A DNA stretch of 64,000 bases from Diprion similis (GCF_021155765.1 NC_060117.1:5918001-5982000), one strand, 5' to 3'; counted from the first letter of the stretch, positions 38,165-51,795 are shown. Made by a program: numbers and translations. Notes: generated by a model not told the origin, from the sequence alone.

Positions 38165-41100
38165 CAATAATCTTTCAATTTTGTCCAAAACAAAAAGATT
38201 TTATTTGATTATGAACTTATCAGATACGTTTGTAAGCGAAAAAATTTGTCTCGTTTTCATTGAAAATTTATTTCAATCCAATAATTTTCTCATTCCAAAA
38301 ATTTTTTTTTTCTCACTTCATAGGCTTGCATTTAAATACTTAGATCTTTTTTCTTCTGCACGCCGATTAATTTTCATACCTTCTTCACGCTTTCCCGATA
38401 CTTAGGATCCCTCGCCACCTTCATAATCTTTTCGTAAATTTCGTCTTCCGTCATTTCCATCAAGTCCATCATTTCGGCAAATCCCTTTTCCCTAGCGCAC
38501 ATCAAGTTTCGATTTTGATCCCCAAGGATCGGTATACCGACAATCGGTACTGCGTGATAAACGGTTTCCATCATACTCGATATGCCGCCGTGAGTCACGA
38601 AAAGTTTCAAATTGGGATGCGCTGAAAACGGTTACAAGATTTTCCTCCTATAGTTAATCAGTCCATTTGTAAAGAATTCTCAACAAACCACCCGGCGAAA
38701 AAAATTCTAACCAACCACAATATTTCTATATATTGAGAATGAAAAAATAAATTTTCGAAAATTTTCAACGAAATAAAAACTGATATGGTTCACAAACGCA
38801 TGAAAAAAATGATCAAAGTAATTTTTTATAACTTAGTATATCATTCTGCGGTAGCCATTTTCCTATGCGGACGTTGCTCGGTTTGTCATTCATTGTATCG
38901 TTCTCCCATTTCCAAAGAACGTCGTAAGGCAGACGTTGAAAAGCTCGCTTGAGTGCTCGCAGAGGATTTTCTGGTATATGCACGCTCTTCATTGCTGATC
39001 CAAGACTGAAGAGAATCACGCCGTTATTCGAGGAGTCAAAGTATCGTTGCAAGTCCTGTGAAAGATGTTTAGACGAGGTAAAAAAAAATCGTTTGAAACA
39101 CCGAGTAAAATATATATAGTTGTTGTTACTATGCATAAAGTTTGAACTACTTTCATTTTTTACCACAAAATTTAGTTTAGGCAACTAAAAAATATCATAC
39201 AAACAAGTTTTCTAATAACGATGGAATTGGAAATGGAATTTCATTTTCTTACTTCTTGTAGTAACAGAGAAACTGTGTTGAGGACTTACCGCAGGCAGCG
39301 GTTTAGCCGGTTTTAGATGCATTCCGGCGACGTTTTTCATGTTCGGCATGTAAGCTCGTGGCGTGGAAAATGCGTGGTGTGAATTTATCAGGATGAAATC
39401 CGCGCTCCTCTCGATCTCCTCTAAGGGTGGAACTTTCTCACCGGGACCCGACAAGTATTTTTCTACCAGTGCCTGTTGTCGCGGGATGTAGAAAAATTTA
39501 CGGATAAGCTCGCCGTAAATATACACTAGAGTGTTCTGAAGCCTTTGCGCGAAAGTCATTCTATCAGAAAGCCTGGAAGTTGAATGTAAGAAAAATATAA
39601 AATTACAAAACTGATCGCTTGTTAGGTATAAAAGCATGCCGAGAATAATTCCATTTTTTACAGTTACTTGAAAATTCTGGTAAAATCGTCACAATATCAA
39701 TTTAGACCTTTTCTCTTATGGTCACAAAACTCATTTTTATTTTTTACTCAAAACTATATTTTTCGGTTATGGTAATGAAAAATAAAAAATAAAAAATAAA
39801 ATAGTTTTGAAATCGATTTATTGGTGGCCACAACTGGAAAGTTCTCTGAGGGTGTAGGAACTTAAAATTTTCGAAGTCTGAAAAAGTCGGATTTGGAAAA
39901 GATTTTGGAAAAGTTGAAAAATGCATTACTCACGTTAGGAATTCGCTGGGTATGTAACTCCACGGTGACGGATTACCGAATATCGAATTTATCGTCCTGG
40001 TTGTTCCAAATGTACTTATCAGAACGACAGGACATTTGAATTTGTGAACGTAGGCGAACAAAGCCTCGTTCACAAAGTGCTCCATGACTATGACATCGAA
40101 TTTTTCATCTGATTCCCACAGTGCCTTTGCTTCGGGAGTATTCAAAATCGCTTCCGTTGTCGAAACTCCCATGAAAAAGAACCCGAATGGCTTCAGCAGG
40201 ACGTTTACCCTCGCGAAGTCCAGGACGTTCATCTGATCTTTTATTAATTTTATTAATACAAAACTATTCTTCATATTTTTCGAATACCCATCTTATAAAT
40301 AAATATGCAATATATTCAAACTTTCGTATTACTTTGAACTAAACTTACATAATTTTCAAAACATTTATCAACATTTTTTAGAGCACGTGTTTAATTATCT
40401 ATTACTGACCCTGCATTAGTTGAATTATTTTTACCGACGGAATTAGATGAATTACACTCTTTGATTGTTGAATTTACTTCAGATACGATTTTTTACCAAA
40501 GTTTTCTCCCATTGCGACTAAAATATTATACCGTAAGATTCTGTATACACGGAACAGTCCATGCGCCTGACGCACAGAGAAAGGCAACCGAAATTACTAT
40601 CGGTCATATTTAGGTTGAGCACCGCATTCCGTTAAGACCGTGGCCGTGAACGTGGACTTGGAATTCGACAAATAATAATTGACGATTGGAATGCAGTGCT
40701 CAACCTGAATATGACTGGTAGTAATTCTGGTTGCCTTTCTCAGTGCGTCAGGCGTACAGACTGTTCTGCATATCGGACTAGGCGTGCCAAGTAGCCACTT
40801 CGGCGCCTGCAGATGGGCCAACAGGTGATACATACTGTAACTCCGGTTTCCTATCTGCAGGCGTTTAGGTGGCTTGTTTTCACGTTTAGGCCTACAGAAA
40901 TTCTGTCTGTGTGTATAAACCGAGTAAACCTATTATTTACTTATCACCAAATCTTGAATAAGTAATTATTTGTTTAGAGAACATTTAATAATCAACATTC
41001 AACGAGACATTTAATGTAATTAACTAATTACAGGAACGTTTTCATGCGTAATCGACCTGCAAGTGTACCGTTTAAAATTGTAAAAAAAATAAATAAAAAT

Positions 41101-41355
41101 GTTAATTAAAGCATCAGACTCACTGGTCATCAGAACGGCGTTCCATGAGATCTCTCTGTAATTCGACGCGTTGAAGCCGGTGTTAAACGGCACAAACATC
41201 GTAACATCGTGGCCTTCTTTAGCCAGGGCATGCATAACAGGCGAAGTTACGGTGAGATGGGATTTTATCGCGACAGGAAAAAGTCCCAGAATACGAGCAC
41301 CGAATACTTCTTGCCCTGCAAGTGAGAGGAACACGCATGTTGCCAGCAGGTGCAT
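37568..41355 (-). CDS. UDP-glycosyltransferase, gene 3 of the cluster
   Basis: Exons on minus: 41355-41124, 40237-39934, 39572-39290, 39055-38833, 38621-38380, 37861-37568. They total 1578 bases and 525 aa, with phases identical to gene 1. It has a signal peptide (MHLLATCVFLSLAG), ARILGLFPVAIKSHLTV, the UGT signature FVTHGGISSMMETVYHAVP through GDQNRN, a membrane helix and a KKTN ending (KKxx ER retrieval). The cytosolic tail is about 12 residues longer than in genes 1 and 2, and its codons lie in minisatellite monomers. A splice acceptor (TTTCAG) directly precedes the start codon, suggesting an upstream non-coding exon. Intron 1 (40,238-41,123) holds a palindromic element. It differs more from genes 1 and 2 than they do from each other. 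Confidence 0.93.
38129..38161. repeat. Poly(A) run in a UGT 3 intron
   Basis: An A33 homopolymer in the last intron of UGT gene 3. Length is likely to be unreliable in the assembly. Confidence 0.9.
40552..40766. repeat. Palindromic MITE-like element in intron 1 of UGT 3
   Basis: Two arms of about 79 bases in inverted orientation surround a 57-base loop. The left arm holds GCGCCTGACGCAC, AGAAAGGCAACC and TAGGTTGAGCACCGCATTCC. The right arm holds the complements GGAATGCAGTGCTCAACCT, GGTTGCCTTTCT and GTGCGTCAGGCG. A second, shorter inverted pair follows at 40,802-40,866 (CGCCTGCAGATGGG against CCTATCTGCAGGCG). Confidence 0.8.
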
Positions 41356-44300
41356 CTGAAAGTTTATACAATATCGTTATTTCGGAAAAGAAGTCGAGAA
41401 GTTATCATTATTTCGGTTTTAACACATTTAGCGAACAGGCAGTGGACTTAAACAGTGATAATATTAAAGAATAGAGAGGTTAGGACGTTGAATTTCAAAA
41501 CACAGTACAGCATTGAAAACGAAATAAGATTCAACCGATCAAAATTGGTAAAACGATACGGTTTCTTAATTTTATAAATAATTTCATAATTAATAATTTG
41601 GTAATTGCGCTTTCGTATTTAAAGTTTGCAATTTTCTTTCAGATCGAGGAAATTACACCGTTTTTTAAATTATTATAATTAAATCTTTTGAACAAACAAC
41701 ACATTATCACAACACGTGATAAATTATCCCGCAAGAAATACTCAGTATTTAGTATCAACGAATTCGATGATCGAATTTTTCTGACCACAGGGTATAAGGT
41801 CATGTAAACAAGAATATTTTCTTCAAAATGTCGACTAAAGAGACGAAGAAGGTCTGAAGAAGAAATCAAGAAGTGAATTTATACCGAAAAATTCTTGTAC
41901 ATGGCGACAGTTTTGTCTTTATTTATCTAGATTGGCATCTATTTTCTATTTGGATTGCCGATCAGTTTGGTGCACAGTTTTTCCGATTATCGAATTACGC
42001 AAAATTCACATCCACACTTCATACTCATCAAACTAACGCGTAGAGTGATAGAATTGTAACCTTTGAGCCGATTCCTCGTCAGGGATTCACTGCTCACTAA
42101 CCAGAGCTCTACGTATCACTGAGACTCGAGTCGAATAATTTTTTACCGGCTATCGTATACCTACTTAAAACTTCTCCAATCATGCTTCGAGTTTCGAGTT
42201 GGAATCGTGTACCGTTTACGATAATAACGATGATCGAGATAAACGGTTATACGTAACAGTTGACAAAGATTTTTTTTAAATCCATTCACAAAAAATTAAG
42301 TTAACACGTTTAGCATGTTTTAGTATTTATTTATTCCTATTTCTAAGTCATTTCCGCAGTTGAAGGCTGTTGAACCCAAATAATATTTTGCATGAATTAT
42401 ATTGATATTAATTACATGCAAATGTCGTCGCTGAATATTGTGTGAGAATTAAAAGTACTCAATTATAGAACGAAATACTATTCGGTCAAAATAGTAACAA
42501 CGCGATTGTAATTTCTTAATATTTACTTGATAATTAAACTGCCAAACTTGAAACTTGCGATTATTCGTTTACATTTTTGAACAACTGCATGCAAATCGTT
42601 TGTACATAGTGATCCAAAATATATAGTTATCATATTCTTTCCTTTTCTAAAGAACGAAATTATATTATCCGGAAATTTTCGTTATTAGATTACTGATTCC
42701 GCAGAAAAACGACTTTTATAAAATTTTATAAATAGTAAAATCTAATCATATTAGCTAATTTTTTTGCAAATAATGGCACGTATTACATTCTATTTTCTCT
42801 TATATATTCCAATTCGTGCCTGGTACCATGGCTTCATTGATCCAACATAAATCGATCGAAATATTACGATGAAAAACAATCCGAAAATTCATGTTAATTT
42901 TCTACTGAACTCAGAACCGTACTTTTTCGGCTGTTTTTTAAAATGAAAATATAGACTGTACAGCCAACAGAGATATAAATTTCTCTCTGTTATTCTCATA
43001 TTCGTCGATTTACATTTTTCTAAGAATTATTCTTATTTTTTTTTGTTTTGAATTTTTATAAAAAAACTATGATACGCATTACTTGAAACGTTGTCTCTAC
43101 GCTTCTCAGATAGGCAATCGCGATATCTAATTACGATGATCGCCGGTGCCAAGTACGATGCGTATAACGTAATTTGTTTTCCATGCCTCTCAGGATTCAT
43201 TGAATTACATAACACGTAACAACAATTGGAAACCTGTTTTCATGAAAATTTAATCATACCTATTTTTGCTAGAGATTAAATAAACTAGAAATTATCCAAC
43301 TACTGTATATCCTTGTCGAAGATAATAAATTTCAAATTCTCACTCATCTTTATCAGTCAAAGTCTAATCAATATAAGCTTATCTTCCACGATGGCAGATG
43401 TTACTATAAAGTTATAAACTTTTCATTTCAGAATGAATGAAGAGTAGACAACTTGGAAAACATACCAAGGAGCTCTTTTTAAAACTTATTTACTATCGTT
43501 GAATTTTTATGAAGAGTTTTTACAGGGAATATAGATTTTTAGAAACTTTGAACACATTATACTGTCCTAATATCGAAGATTCAACTTGAAAAGAAGTTGT
43601 ACATAAGATTATTATATAATTTTTATCTGAGAAAAATTGAACCTGCGGTTGAAATGAAAAACAATATTTTATGCTTTACTGCTTTGTAAAAAATTTTTGT
43701 CTACCGATTTAATTGGCATAGAATAAAACTTGATGTTAAAAATGTTGGCTCACGATCTTTTGAAATATAAAATTCAAAACAGCGGTAACAATACGAGAAA
43801 AAAATAAACTAATTAAACCGAAATAAAAGCCTGAACTTAATTAATTCCTGTTGCATCTATGTTTAAGAGATTGGTTAGCTAAAAATCCATATTATTTAAT
43901 TTTTTTATTGTCACATAGTCGTACATAGAGTATTTATCAAATGATTAAATTAAATTTACAACATTGTCAAGAGGATAAAAAAATAAATAAAAAAAAAACG
44001 TGTCCAAATCTAGGATTTGTAGAAAAAAAAATCTGTAGAATAAAATCTAACCATGATAGAATGAAAAGGAATAAATTTACCAAATTTTTGCCAATTTTAA
44101 AGTGATTTGAAACAAAGCGTCGATATATCTAAAATTTTGTTTATATGATACGAATATTTTATACATTTTTACTTTTGAACAAATCTTCGTAATTCGCGGT
44201 TACAATAATTTGATAAACAAATCAATGCACGACTGTCTCTCCAGTTAAATAAATAAAAAGTATCGGTATTTGGGCTGCAACCAACCTCATAAATCTCCTG

Positions 44301-44669
44301 TCATTATTTTTAGATGCAGTTTTTCAGCATAGACAAAGCAAACATTTACCTACAAATGCCGGTGCAGATGTAGGTACCTGCAGAGCTTTTGCGCACCTGG
44401 CGCACCTGCGATAGAATCGAGGTTTTCCTGCCACCCCTGGAGGGTGCAATGAAGGCTGCTGTTCGCAGCACGCGACAGTTGTTTTAGGAAGTTTCATCGC
44501 AGAACGTCAGACCTCAAGTTGGGTCATACTGAAAATAGTCGTTAATAAAACAGCGTCGCGTCTGTTTTCCCGGATTGAGAAAAAGGCAAATGCAATCTAT
44601 GCCTCATTCGCCATTGAGTCACCTGCCTTCGAAAGTTAATTAATGCTTAATTAACTCGAGGCTGAAATT
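41356..44669. other. Intergenic region upstream of UGT 3 and of the 1194-aa gene
   Basis: A 3.3-kb AT-rich interval between two divergent genes. The last 350 bases before 44,670 are less AT-rich (GCGCACCTGGCGCACCTGCG near 44,390) and are a candidate promoter for the gene that follows. No coding region or repeat family can be supported in the remainder. Confidence 0.5.
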
Positions 44670-47600
44670 ATGACGCCGTTTTACGACTCTCAGGATTTCT
44701 ACAAGAAGATGATCGAGCTGCAGGAAAGGCTGCGGAAAAGGTGCGTCTAAATTCGGTGTTCATCTGTTTATTTTTTTTTATTTAATTTTTTCTTCCCTTT
44801 TTTTTTCTATTTTCACAACTGTACTCAGAGATAATAAATATCGATATTTTTTTTCATCGTTATTCATACAGCGAAGAGGAGAAAATGAAGCTGGAGGAAA
44901 GATTCAATTTACTCTCACAGGATTCTCGTAATAGGTGAGTTTCAATAATAATCATATTCATGAATATAATGATTAAAGAAAAGAAATAATTTTTTATTTA
45001 ATACCTTTTATACATTTTTGATGAAGAAATATTTCATCATCGCAAACAGTGGTTCAGTTTTTAATTAAGCACGTACTAAGTGAATTCGTATAATAGCAAA
45101 TACTTCAATTATGTACTGGACGAAGCGATGAAAATTTCTTTGTTGAGATTCGTTCAGACTTAATTATCATAATAGCATCACACGAGATATGTATTTAGTT
45201 TTTTCTGCTGGATTCCCACGATGAAAGGTTTTTTATTGTTCGTCTAATGACGTCTCGTCCTTGAACCGATCCTGTTAATAAATGTACGGAACGATCAAAG
45301 CCTCTGCTCAGATTCAGTTTATCCCTCTAATATCGATCAGGTGGCCACCAGGTTTGGGGAATGTATACAATCGATATTCTAAACATAACTCTGGTGACAC
45401 GCGTTCAGGAATAGACGAAAGATATGAAGCAACTGTTAAGCGATGCAACTGCAGGACATTGCTAGTAATATAATAGGAATGCTGTATTTCATAAAGCTCC
45501 GAGAATTTGGCCGTTTGGAGAATTTTGTGCAATTTGTATATCAAGGACCTTTACATACTGTACAATAAATGGGAACTTGGCAGCAATAATTATCTGCATT
45601 TTTGGTTCGTGAGAAATTATCTGCAATGTTTCATAGGTTTCTTAAACCTTTGAAGTTCCAAGCCATCCTTCGACTTGAAAGAATCGTTAGAGAATTTTTT
45701 TTTACAACAGTACAGTTTCTTGAAAGTATTTTTCTGGTCCAAAATACGTAAAATTGGTGATCAATTTTTGATATTCCAGACGAGAAGCCTGTATCAACAA
45801 TCTTAGAATGAGATACATCGAGTTTCTCGAAGAACAGCGTCTTCGGGACGAAAGAAATCACGAAATTCTAGGAGCGCTAGACAAAATTGACGGTAGTCTA
45901 GCACGCATGACCGCCAGGACCGATCGTTTGGGAATTTTACGGGTAAGTTGAAGCCTGAAAATTACTGCCTAATCGCGTAACAAAGCAAACCACTCTAGAC
46001 TGCTCTAGACCCTGTAGACGAGCGCATTAGATTATTTCGAAATCTCAAAGCGAACGAAAACCTTTTCGCCGGCATTATGTTTAGATGTTACCATCAGTCG
46101 ATAACCCTTTCAGTTTAATTTGTCGATAAAGTTGTCAGTTTTGTTCAACTGTTTTCATCCGATTATTGTCTTACCGGCAGACAATTGCAGTGCAATTCGA
46201 CTGTCGTTTGTTATGTACCTGTAAAATGGCAACTCATTCATTCCGAGTTCATGTCCTTTCCAGAAACAGTATGAAGCCTATTTGCTACGTCTGTATGCGA
46301 ATCGAAGTGCAGGTGGAACTGGCGACAGCGGCGTCGGCAGCCACAACGAAGAGAAACCATCGAAAACCGGTGTGAAACAGACAAAAAAAAACCCATGTCC
46401 ACCGCAAAACGCTACATACAACCCTCCAACTTTCATTCCGCAGACAAATTATCCTCAGAGTTATCTCGGCTCTTCGAACACGTCGCAGTTCAACGTCCCG
46501 AAGTACACAGGGGGTCAAGAAATTCATCCAGAAGTTGAGGTTTTCCAAAAAAGTGGTCAAGGCGATGGTCTTAAGGTTGCGCAATCCGGCTACACACCGC
46601 AGCTCTTCTGCGGTACTAAAAATTTGAATTTGCAAAACATTCCCACAGCCCAAACGCAGTTAGTAAAACAGTCTCCTGACCCTCAATTCCCAAGACCGAA
46701 TCACCAGTTTGCATCTTCGACGAGATTCCACGACGTTTCCAATCCGTATCTAGAGGAGAATCCACGCTCACCTTATCTGGTCGATCAGGTTGATCCATCG
46801 ATGGTTGGCCGGAGGTCTGGCAGAACGAATGCGAGGATGGTACCGGAATTTTCGATCGACTTAACAGAAGATAATTTTGGGCCTTACAGACACAGCACGC
46901 CGCTTCCTGGTTACTTGGACTACTCGACTCGGTACTCGAGAAACCCTTCAGGACATGAAGCAATGAACCTTGGTCTCAGGCCCGCATTCAACAGAGCCGA
47001 TTTGGAGAACGTTGTTCATAAGAACGAGCAGATCTTACCCAGGGATTACCTTCACAATCCAGAGACCGTTAAGCCTTCTTTGTATACCTCGAAGTTGTCT
47101 TCGGGGAAACGAGGAACGGTGGATCACAACCCGAACGGAGAAACGCGAGAGGATGATCTTGATCAGTACATAAACAGAATTCGGAGTCTCCATCGGGAGA
47201 ATAATGAAAGTTTGGAAGCGCTTGACATTGAACAAAACACTAGTGGAGATCTACTCAATGTTAGTCTGTCGGAAGATGGACCGTTGGAACCCTTAGTGCT
47301 TCACTCGGACGATAAAATCAAACTGAAAAAGATTGATGTACCAGCACTTGCGGATAATTTTGCGACGGTAATTACAGCGGACTTCTCAAACGATCGCGAT
47401 ATTTCTAATTCCAAGTTGCAGGAAATGATGAACAACAAGAATTTTGTCGTAAAGCCAAAGCTTGTCGAATCAAACGTCGTTAGTCATGCGGCATTGGAGT
47501 CTGATGTGACACTTGACGATTTATCAATTTCTGCGACAAGAGATGACATACTTTCGAAAACAGCTTCTCTCGACGTAAGCCATATCCAAGATATGTCTGC

Positions 47601-49551
47601 AATGGCCAGTGATAAATTTAGACCGAAGGTTGCGCCACCGATCACAGATTTAACAGCTACGGATTTAAATATCGAAGAAGTTGCGACAATGTCTAAAAAT
47701 AGCCCTGCTGATCTAAATGTACTTTTGCCAAATAAACTTGGCGAAATTCAGATGTCAAACTCCGCCCGAGAGGAATATTTAAATACGTTGGAAAAGAGCC
47801 GCAATTTTGACGAAAAATCTGCCGCGGAGAAACCAACGCTCGACAACGTCCCGACGAGAGCTGACGATTTTCCACACGAGGAGACTGAAGTACACGAGGA
47901 CATCGAAGGAGACAAAGTGACCCTGATCGAACCGGAACAACTTAACGAACAAGTAATCGACGTCGTCAAGGAATTGCGGCCACCTAGTTTGCAGCACTAC
48001 GAGAAAAACATTGTCGAAGTTCACGTTGATGATGAAGATAAGAAAGATAATAATGCGCCAAAAATAGTGCCTGACAATGATTCCAGAAACCAAATCACTG
48101 TGTTAGACGTACCCGAGCACGATGAAAAGCAATTTGAAGTGAGTCAAGACGCGTCGTATCAGGATGACGCACTGGAGAGACAATTCGTGCAAAATCCAGG
48201 TCAGGAATATTCTAATTACGACCACCACGCAATCCAAAACCTTCCCCAAGACGTCCATGAAAGTCTTGACACCGGTCAAAGGGTTGAGCAGAATCCTCAA
48301 CAGTCATACGATCCTGTTACGAACGAGCAGCTAGATTACGACGAGAAACCAAGAGACGATGAATCTGCTCAGGTGGAGCAGTCTTACGGTCCTGAACCTA
48401 ATCAGCTGTACGATTCCAACCAAGTCTATAACACTGATCAACAATACCATCCGGATCCAACGCAACAGTACGCACAAGAATCAAATCCACAGTATGCTTA
48501 TGATTCTGACAAACATTTCGAAGATGATCAATATGGACAGTATCCAACTGAGCCCAACCAACAATACGTGGCTAATTCTAATGAACCGTATACAGTTGGT
48601 TCAAATCAGCAGTACGAAGCTGATCCTAATGCGGAGTATATAGCTAGTTCGAACGAACAGTATAGACATGATTCTAACGAACAGCACATGGCTGATTCTG
48701 ATGAACAGTACGTAGTTGATCCCAACGAGCGCTACACAACTGATCCGAACGAACAGCCTTTAGCTGATCCAAGTGAACAGTATTCGGGTAACTTGGATGA
48801 AAATTATGCTACTGATCCAAACGCACAGTACGGTTACTATGACGATAAATCGTACCAGAATGACCAGAACACAGCGTACGATAATGCTGGAAATGAACAG
48901 TACGATTACGGGGATAATCAAGGCTACGAACACGATCCAAATCAGCAGTATGAACAAGACCCAAGTCAGCAGTATGTACAAGATCCAAATCAGCAGTATG
49001 AACAGGATCCAAATCAGCAGTATGAACAAAATCCAAGTCAGCAGTATGAGCAAGATCCAAATCAGTATGAACAAGACCCAAATCAGCAGTATGAACAAGA
49101 CCCAAGTCAGCAGTATGTACAAGATCCAAATCAGCAGTATGAACAGGATCCAAATCAGCAGTATGAGCACGAATCTTACGCGCAGGATACTGACCAAGAA
49201 TACAAAGAGGAAGGATATGGAGAAAATCAGGGCTATGATCCAACCGGCTATGAAGAGTCAGAACAACATGGCAATCCGGAGGTTGGTGGTGATCCGCAAG
49301 AAATTTATCAGGATCGTAACGTAAATTTGGAATCGTCCGAACAGAATTGTCCCGCTGTCGATACCGATAAAAGCAACAGGACAACAAGTCACGAGATAGC
49401 AGAGTTCGATGAAACCAGGGTAAAAGATCATTCTGTAGAAGAGAAAAAGAAAGATAAGGACGTGATTAGGGCTCTATTAGAATCGGACACCGAGAGTACC
49501 ATTGAAAGAAATCCTTCGAACAACACGGAAAGTGATTTCGACTTTAACTAA
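44670..49551 (+). CDS. Acidic 1194-aa protein of unknown function with coiled-coil N-terminus and QYEQDPN repeats
   Basis: Exons 44670-44740, 44872-44934, 45780-45942, 46264-49551 give 3585 bases and 1194 aa, phases consistent. The first three exons plus the start of exon 4 encode a charged helical segment (MTPFYDSQDFYKKMIELQER, then ERFNLLSQDSRNR, FLEEQRLRDERNHE, LGALDKIDGSLARM, ending KQYEAYLLRLYANR). It reads like a conserved coiled coil. The remaining roughly 1090 aa are predicted disordered, rich in Asp, Glu, Asn, Gln and Tyr. From about residue 870 degenerate repeats (x-S-N-E-Q-Y-x-x-D) appear. They become near-perfect 8-residue QQYEQDPN or QQYVQDPS units near residues 990-1060. There are no membrane segments and no catalytic motif. 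The poly(A) signal AATAAA lies at about 49,682. I do not recognise the family; a cytoskeletal or scaffold role would be a guess. Confidence 0.85.
48930..49170 (+). repeat. In-frame 24-bp coding repeat array
   Basis: About ten tandem 24-base units encode QQYEQDPN-type octapeptides within the 1194-aa gene. One unit is 21 bases and drops a Gln codon, keeping the frame. A 141-base block (47 codons) is duplicated: the copies start at about 48,951 and 49,092. Older, degenerate units extend upstream to about 48,380. Confidence 0.9.
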
Positions 49552-50491
49552 TGTCTAATAATTGTTCCGTTCAGATTCCCTTTATTCCAAGTATCTATAA
49601 TTATTTGTTCATCATACCGTTACACAGTGAAAAAGAGTATTTATTGTATATATATTTATGTATGGAGATATGATATTTATCAATAAATGTTACAGCCAGT
49701 CTCAAAAGAGGCTGTCAACCACAGTTGGAATTCAACCAAATCATTTTCACTCATATTACGGGAGTTTGATGCCCGATTGTTCGGAGGTTCAAAAAATTTC
49801 TCCAACAACAATGATTGGCAAATGGTTTCGACCCCACATCTGGCTATGCAATGGTTAATTATTTCCGCCTGGAGCGATAGTAAAACATTGGAGAGTCTGC
49901 GGCGCTGGTTATGATACGTTCAAACCTCGGAAGCTAGTTTATAATAATAAACAAATATAAGGCGTCTGTTTTTATTTCCAGCAAAAGCGCCGACCGCCGC
50001 AGCTGGTTTCTGGTTCTTATGGATTTTCAGTGGGCCAATCGTGGCGGCGGTTGGACGATACGCGAGGCGAGTTTGCGCCAATCAAACGTTCCGTTTCCGC
50101 GTTTCGCATTACCATCAACCCGAGCCGTCTCGCACCGGCGGTATTCCGACGTTCCTGGCTTCAGTGTACATTGTATACTCTCCGAATGGGCACCGACTAT
50201 CCGATAACCGTTCAACTGCAACGAGGCCTTGCATCAAATACGCACCTGCACCAGTGTGTGACCTTCGCGACGACGCCGATTCGACGTTGTGACGCATTTA
50301 TCTGACTACCAGTGTTTCTACCTATTCGCAAAGCGTCGCGTGCAGTAAAATAATTAACACGGTCACTGACAAAAGAAGAGAAAAATTCAAAAGTTAGTAA
50401 AAAGGCGGAAACGTCGGGAGTGCGGCTGACATTTGTGGCTCCTTCCTCTGCTTTTCTCACACCGTCGCATTTCACGCTATAACCATTGTAA

Positions 50492-50522
<31 letters not shown>

Positions 50523-51795
50523 ATTTAGTCTTCGTAAACACAAACGTGGGGAGATTAACGAATTGTTATTGGACACTTTATCAGCCACCGTAGCGACGCA
50601 CTGAGTACGTCAGCGTTGTAACGTGTTTGTGTTATGTTGCACGCGTACGAGTGTTTCCGTTCTGCTGGTATAGTCATTGGGAAAAGACATTTCCGCGTGG
50701 CAAGAATTTTCCGAGAAAACACTTGGCCTATATTTATAATCAGAATACGGTTACACCTTGCGTCGTGTATGAAGGCTGATCGTTATTACGTCAAGCAGGA
50801 ATTTAACGATGTTAATTTTTTCTGTTTTCATTGTGACGTTCGAATCTTCATCACAATCTAGTTAAACCCTAACTGCAAATTTTGGTAGAATACTTTATCA
50901 GCTATTTTGTAATGCTTTTTTTTAACCTGCGTGGTTGTCAGATTCTGGAGCATTTATAGATTTATTTCATCGAACTTATTTCGTCGGGGTTCGTACCTTC
51001 GATTATCGATTTTTATTTCATTCAGTCAATTATTACCAACCATTTTAGAATTGTCCATCAGGTCGATAAGCGGATAACGCGAATAATTGATATATAGCAC
51101 AAGTACTGCTTATAGATACCTGATGATTTGACATTTCTTTAAAAATTGAATAACTCTAAACTGAATCAATCCATTCTATGCCGGACCTAGAACAAAAATT
51201 AGCAATCTTTCACAAGAAAATTTTACAGAATAACGCCAATAAGGCGATGTTTAATCTTTCTACAGAACTCGATGTTTTTTCCCTAACAAGTATTGTCGAA
51301 AATGTCAATAACTTCAGAAAGGTTTTGAATTGAAAGTTTACCGCTAACTAAAAACAACGAACACATTTTACATCAACTTGTTCACATAACTGAAAAACGT
51401 CAAATTTCACTTTAAAAATTGTCGTAAATGTCGAATCGATTAGTAAGCTCGTAAAATATTTCAAATTACGATGTATCATAACGAATAATTTACTGCACGG
51501 TAAACAGTTATGGATGCAAAACGGATTTTCTCCGATAACTTGTCACCGCAAAAGTCATCAGTGACATCGTGGTTACAGCTCATGCTTTTTTTTTTCACGG
51601 AAGAATATTACAATTCGTCAAGAAACTATTATAATAGCCTGCGTGAAAAGCGCTGTTAGACCAAATACGCATATTTTTCGCTCACGTGATCATGTTGCCT
51701 TCGTTCAATGTTTAGGCGCGATATTTGATTTTCTGCAGAGAAAACGGCGCCACGATTTCAAGTAGATATAAGGCTTGATTGAACAATTTACAGCC
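49552..51795. promoter_or_regulatory. Spacer with a GC/CpG-rich block, candidate AMP deaminase promoter
   Basis: After the 3' end of the upstream gene, 49,990-50,310 is clearly richer in G+C and CpG than its surroundings (GCCGACCGCCGCAGC, GGCGGCGGTTGGACG, two GCCAAT boxes near 50,034 and 50,078). A (CT)n microsatellite follows at 50,492-50,519. This could be a promoter or untranslated first exon for the transcript starting with exon A at 51,796. Its overlapping open frames show no family resemblance. From 50,520 to 51,795 I see only AT-rich sequence. Confidence 0.35.

Noticed and set aside
46285-49387. Several open frames on the opposite strand and other frames of the 1194-aa gene
   Set aside because: Ile/Leu-, Asp/His- or Met/Thr-rich periodic translations mirror the 24-base coding repeat; the plus-strand frame has splice-consistent upstream exons.
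50019-50541. Overlapping open frames in the GC-rich block
   Set aside because: High G+C lowers stop frequency in all frames; none shows a domain or splice partner.
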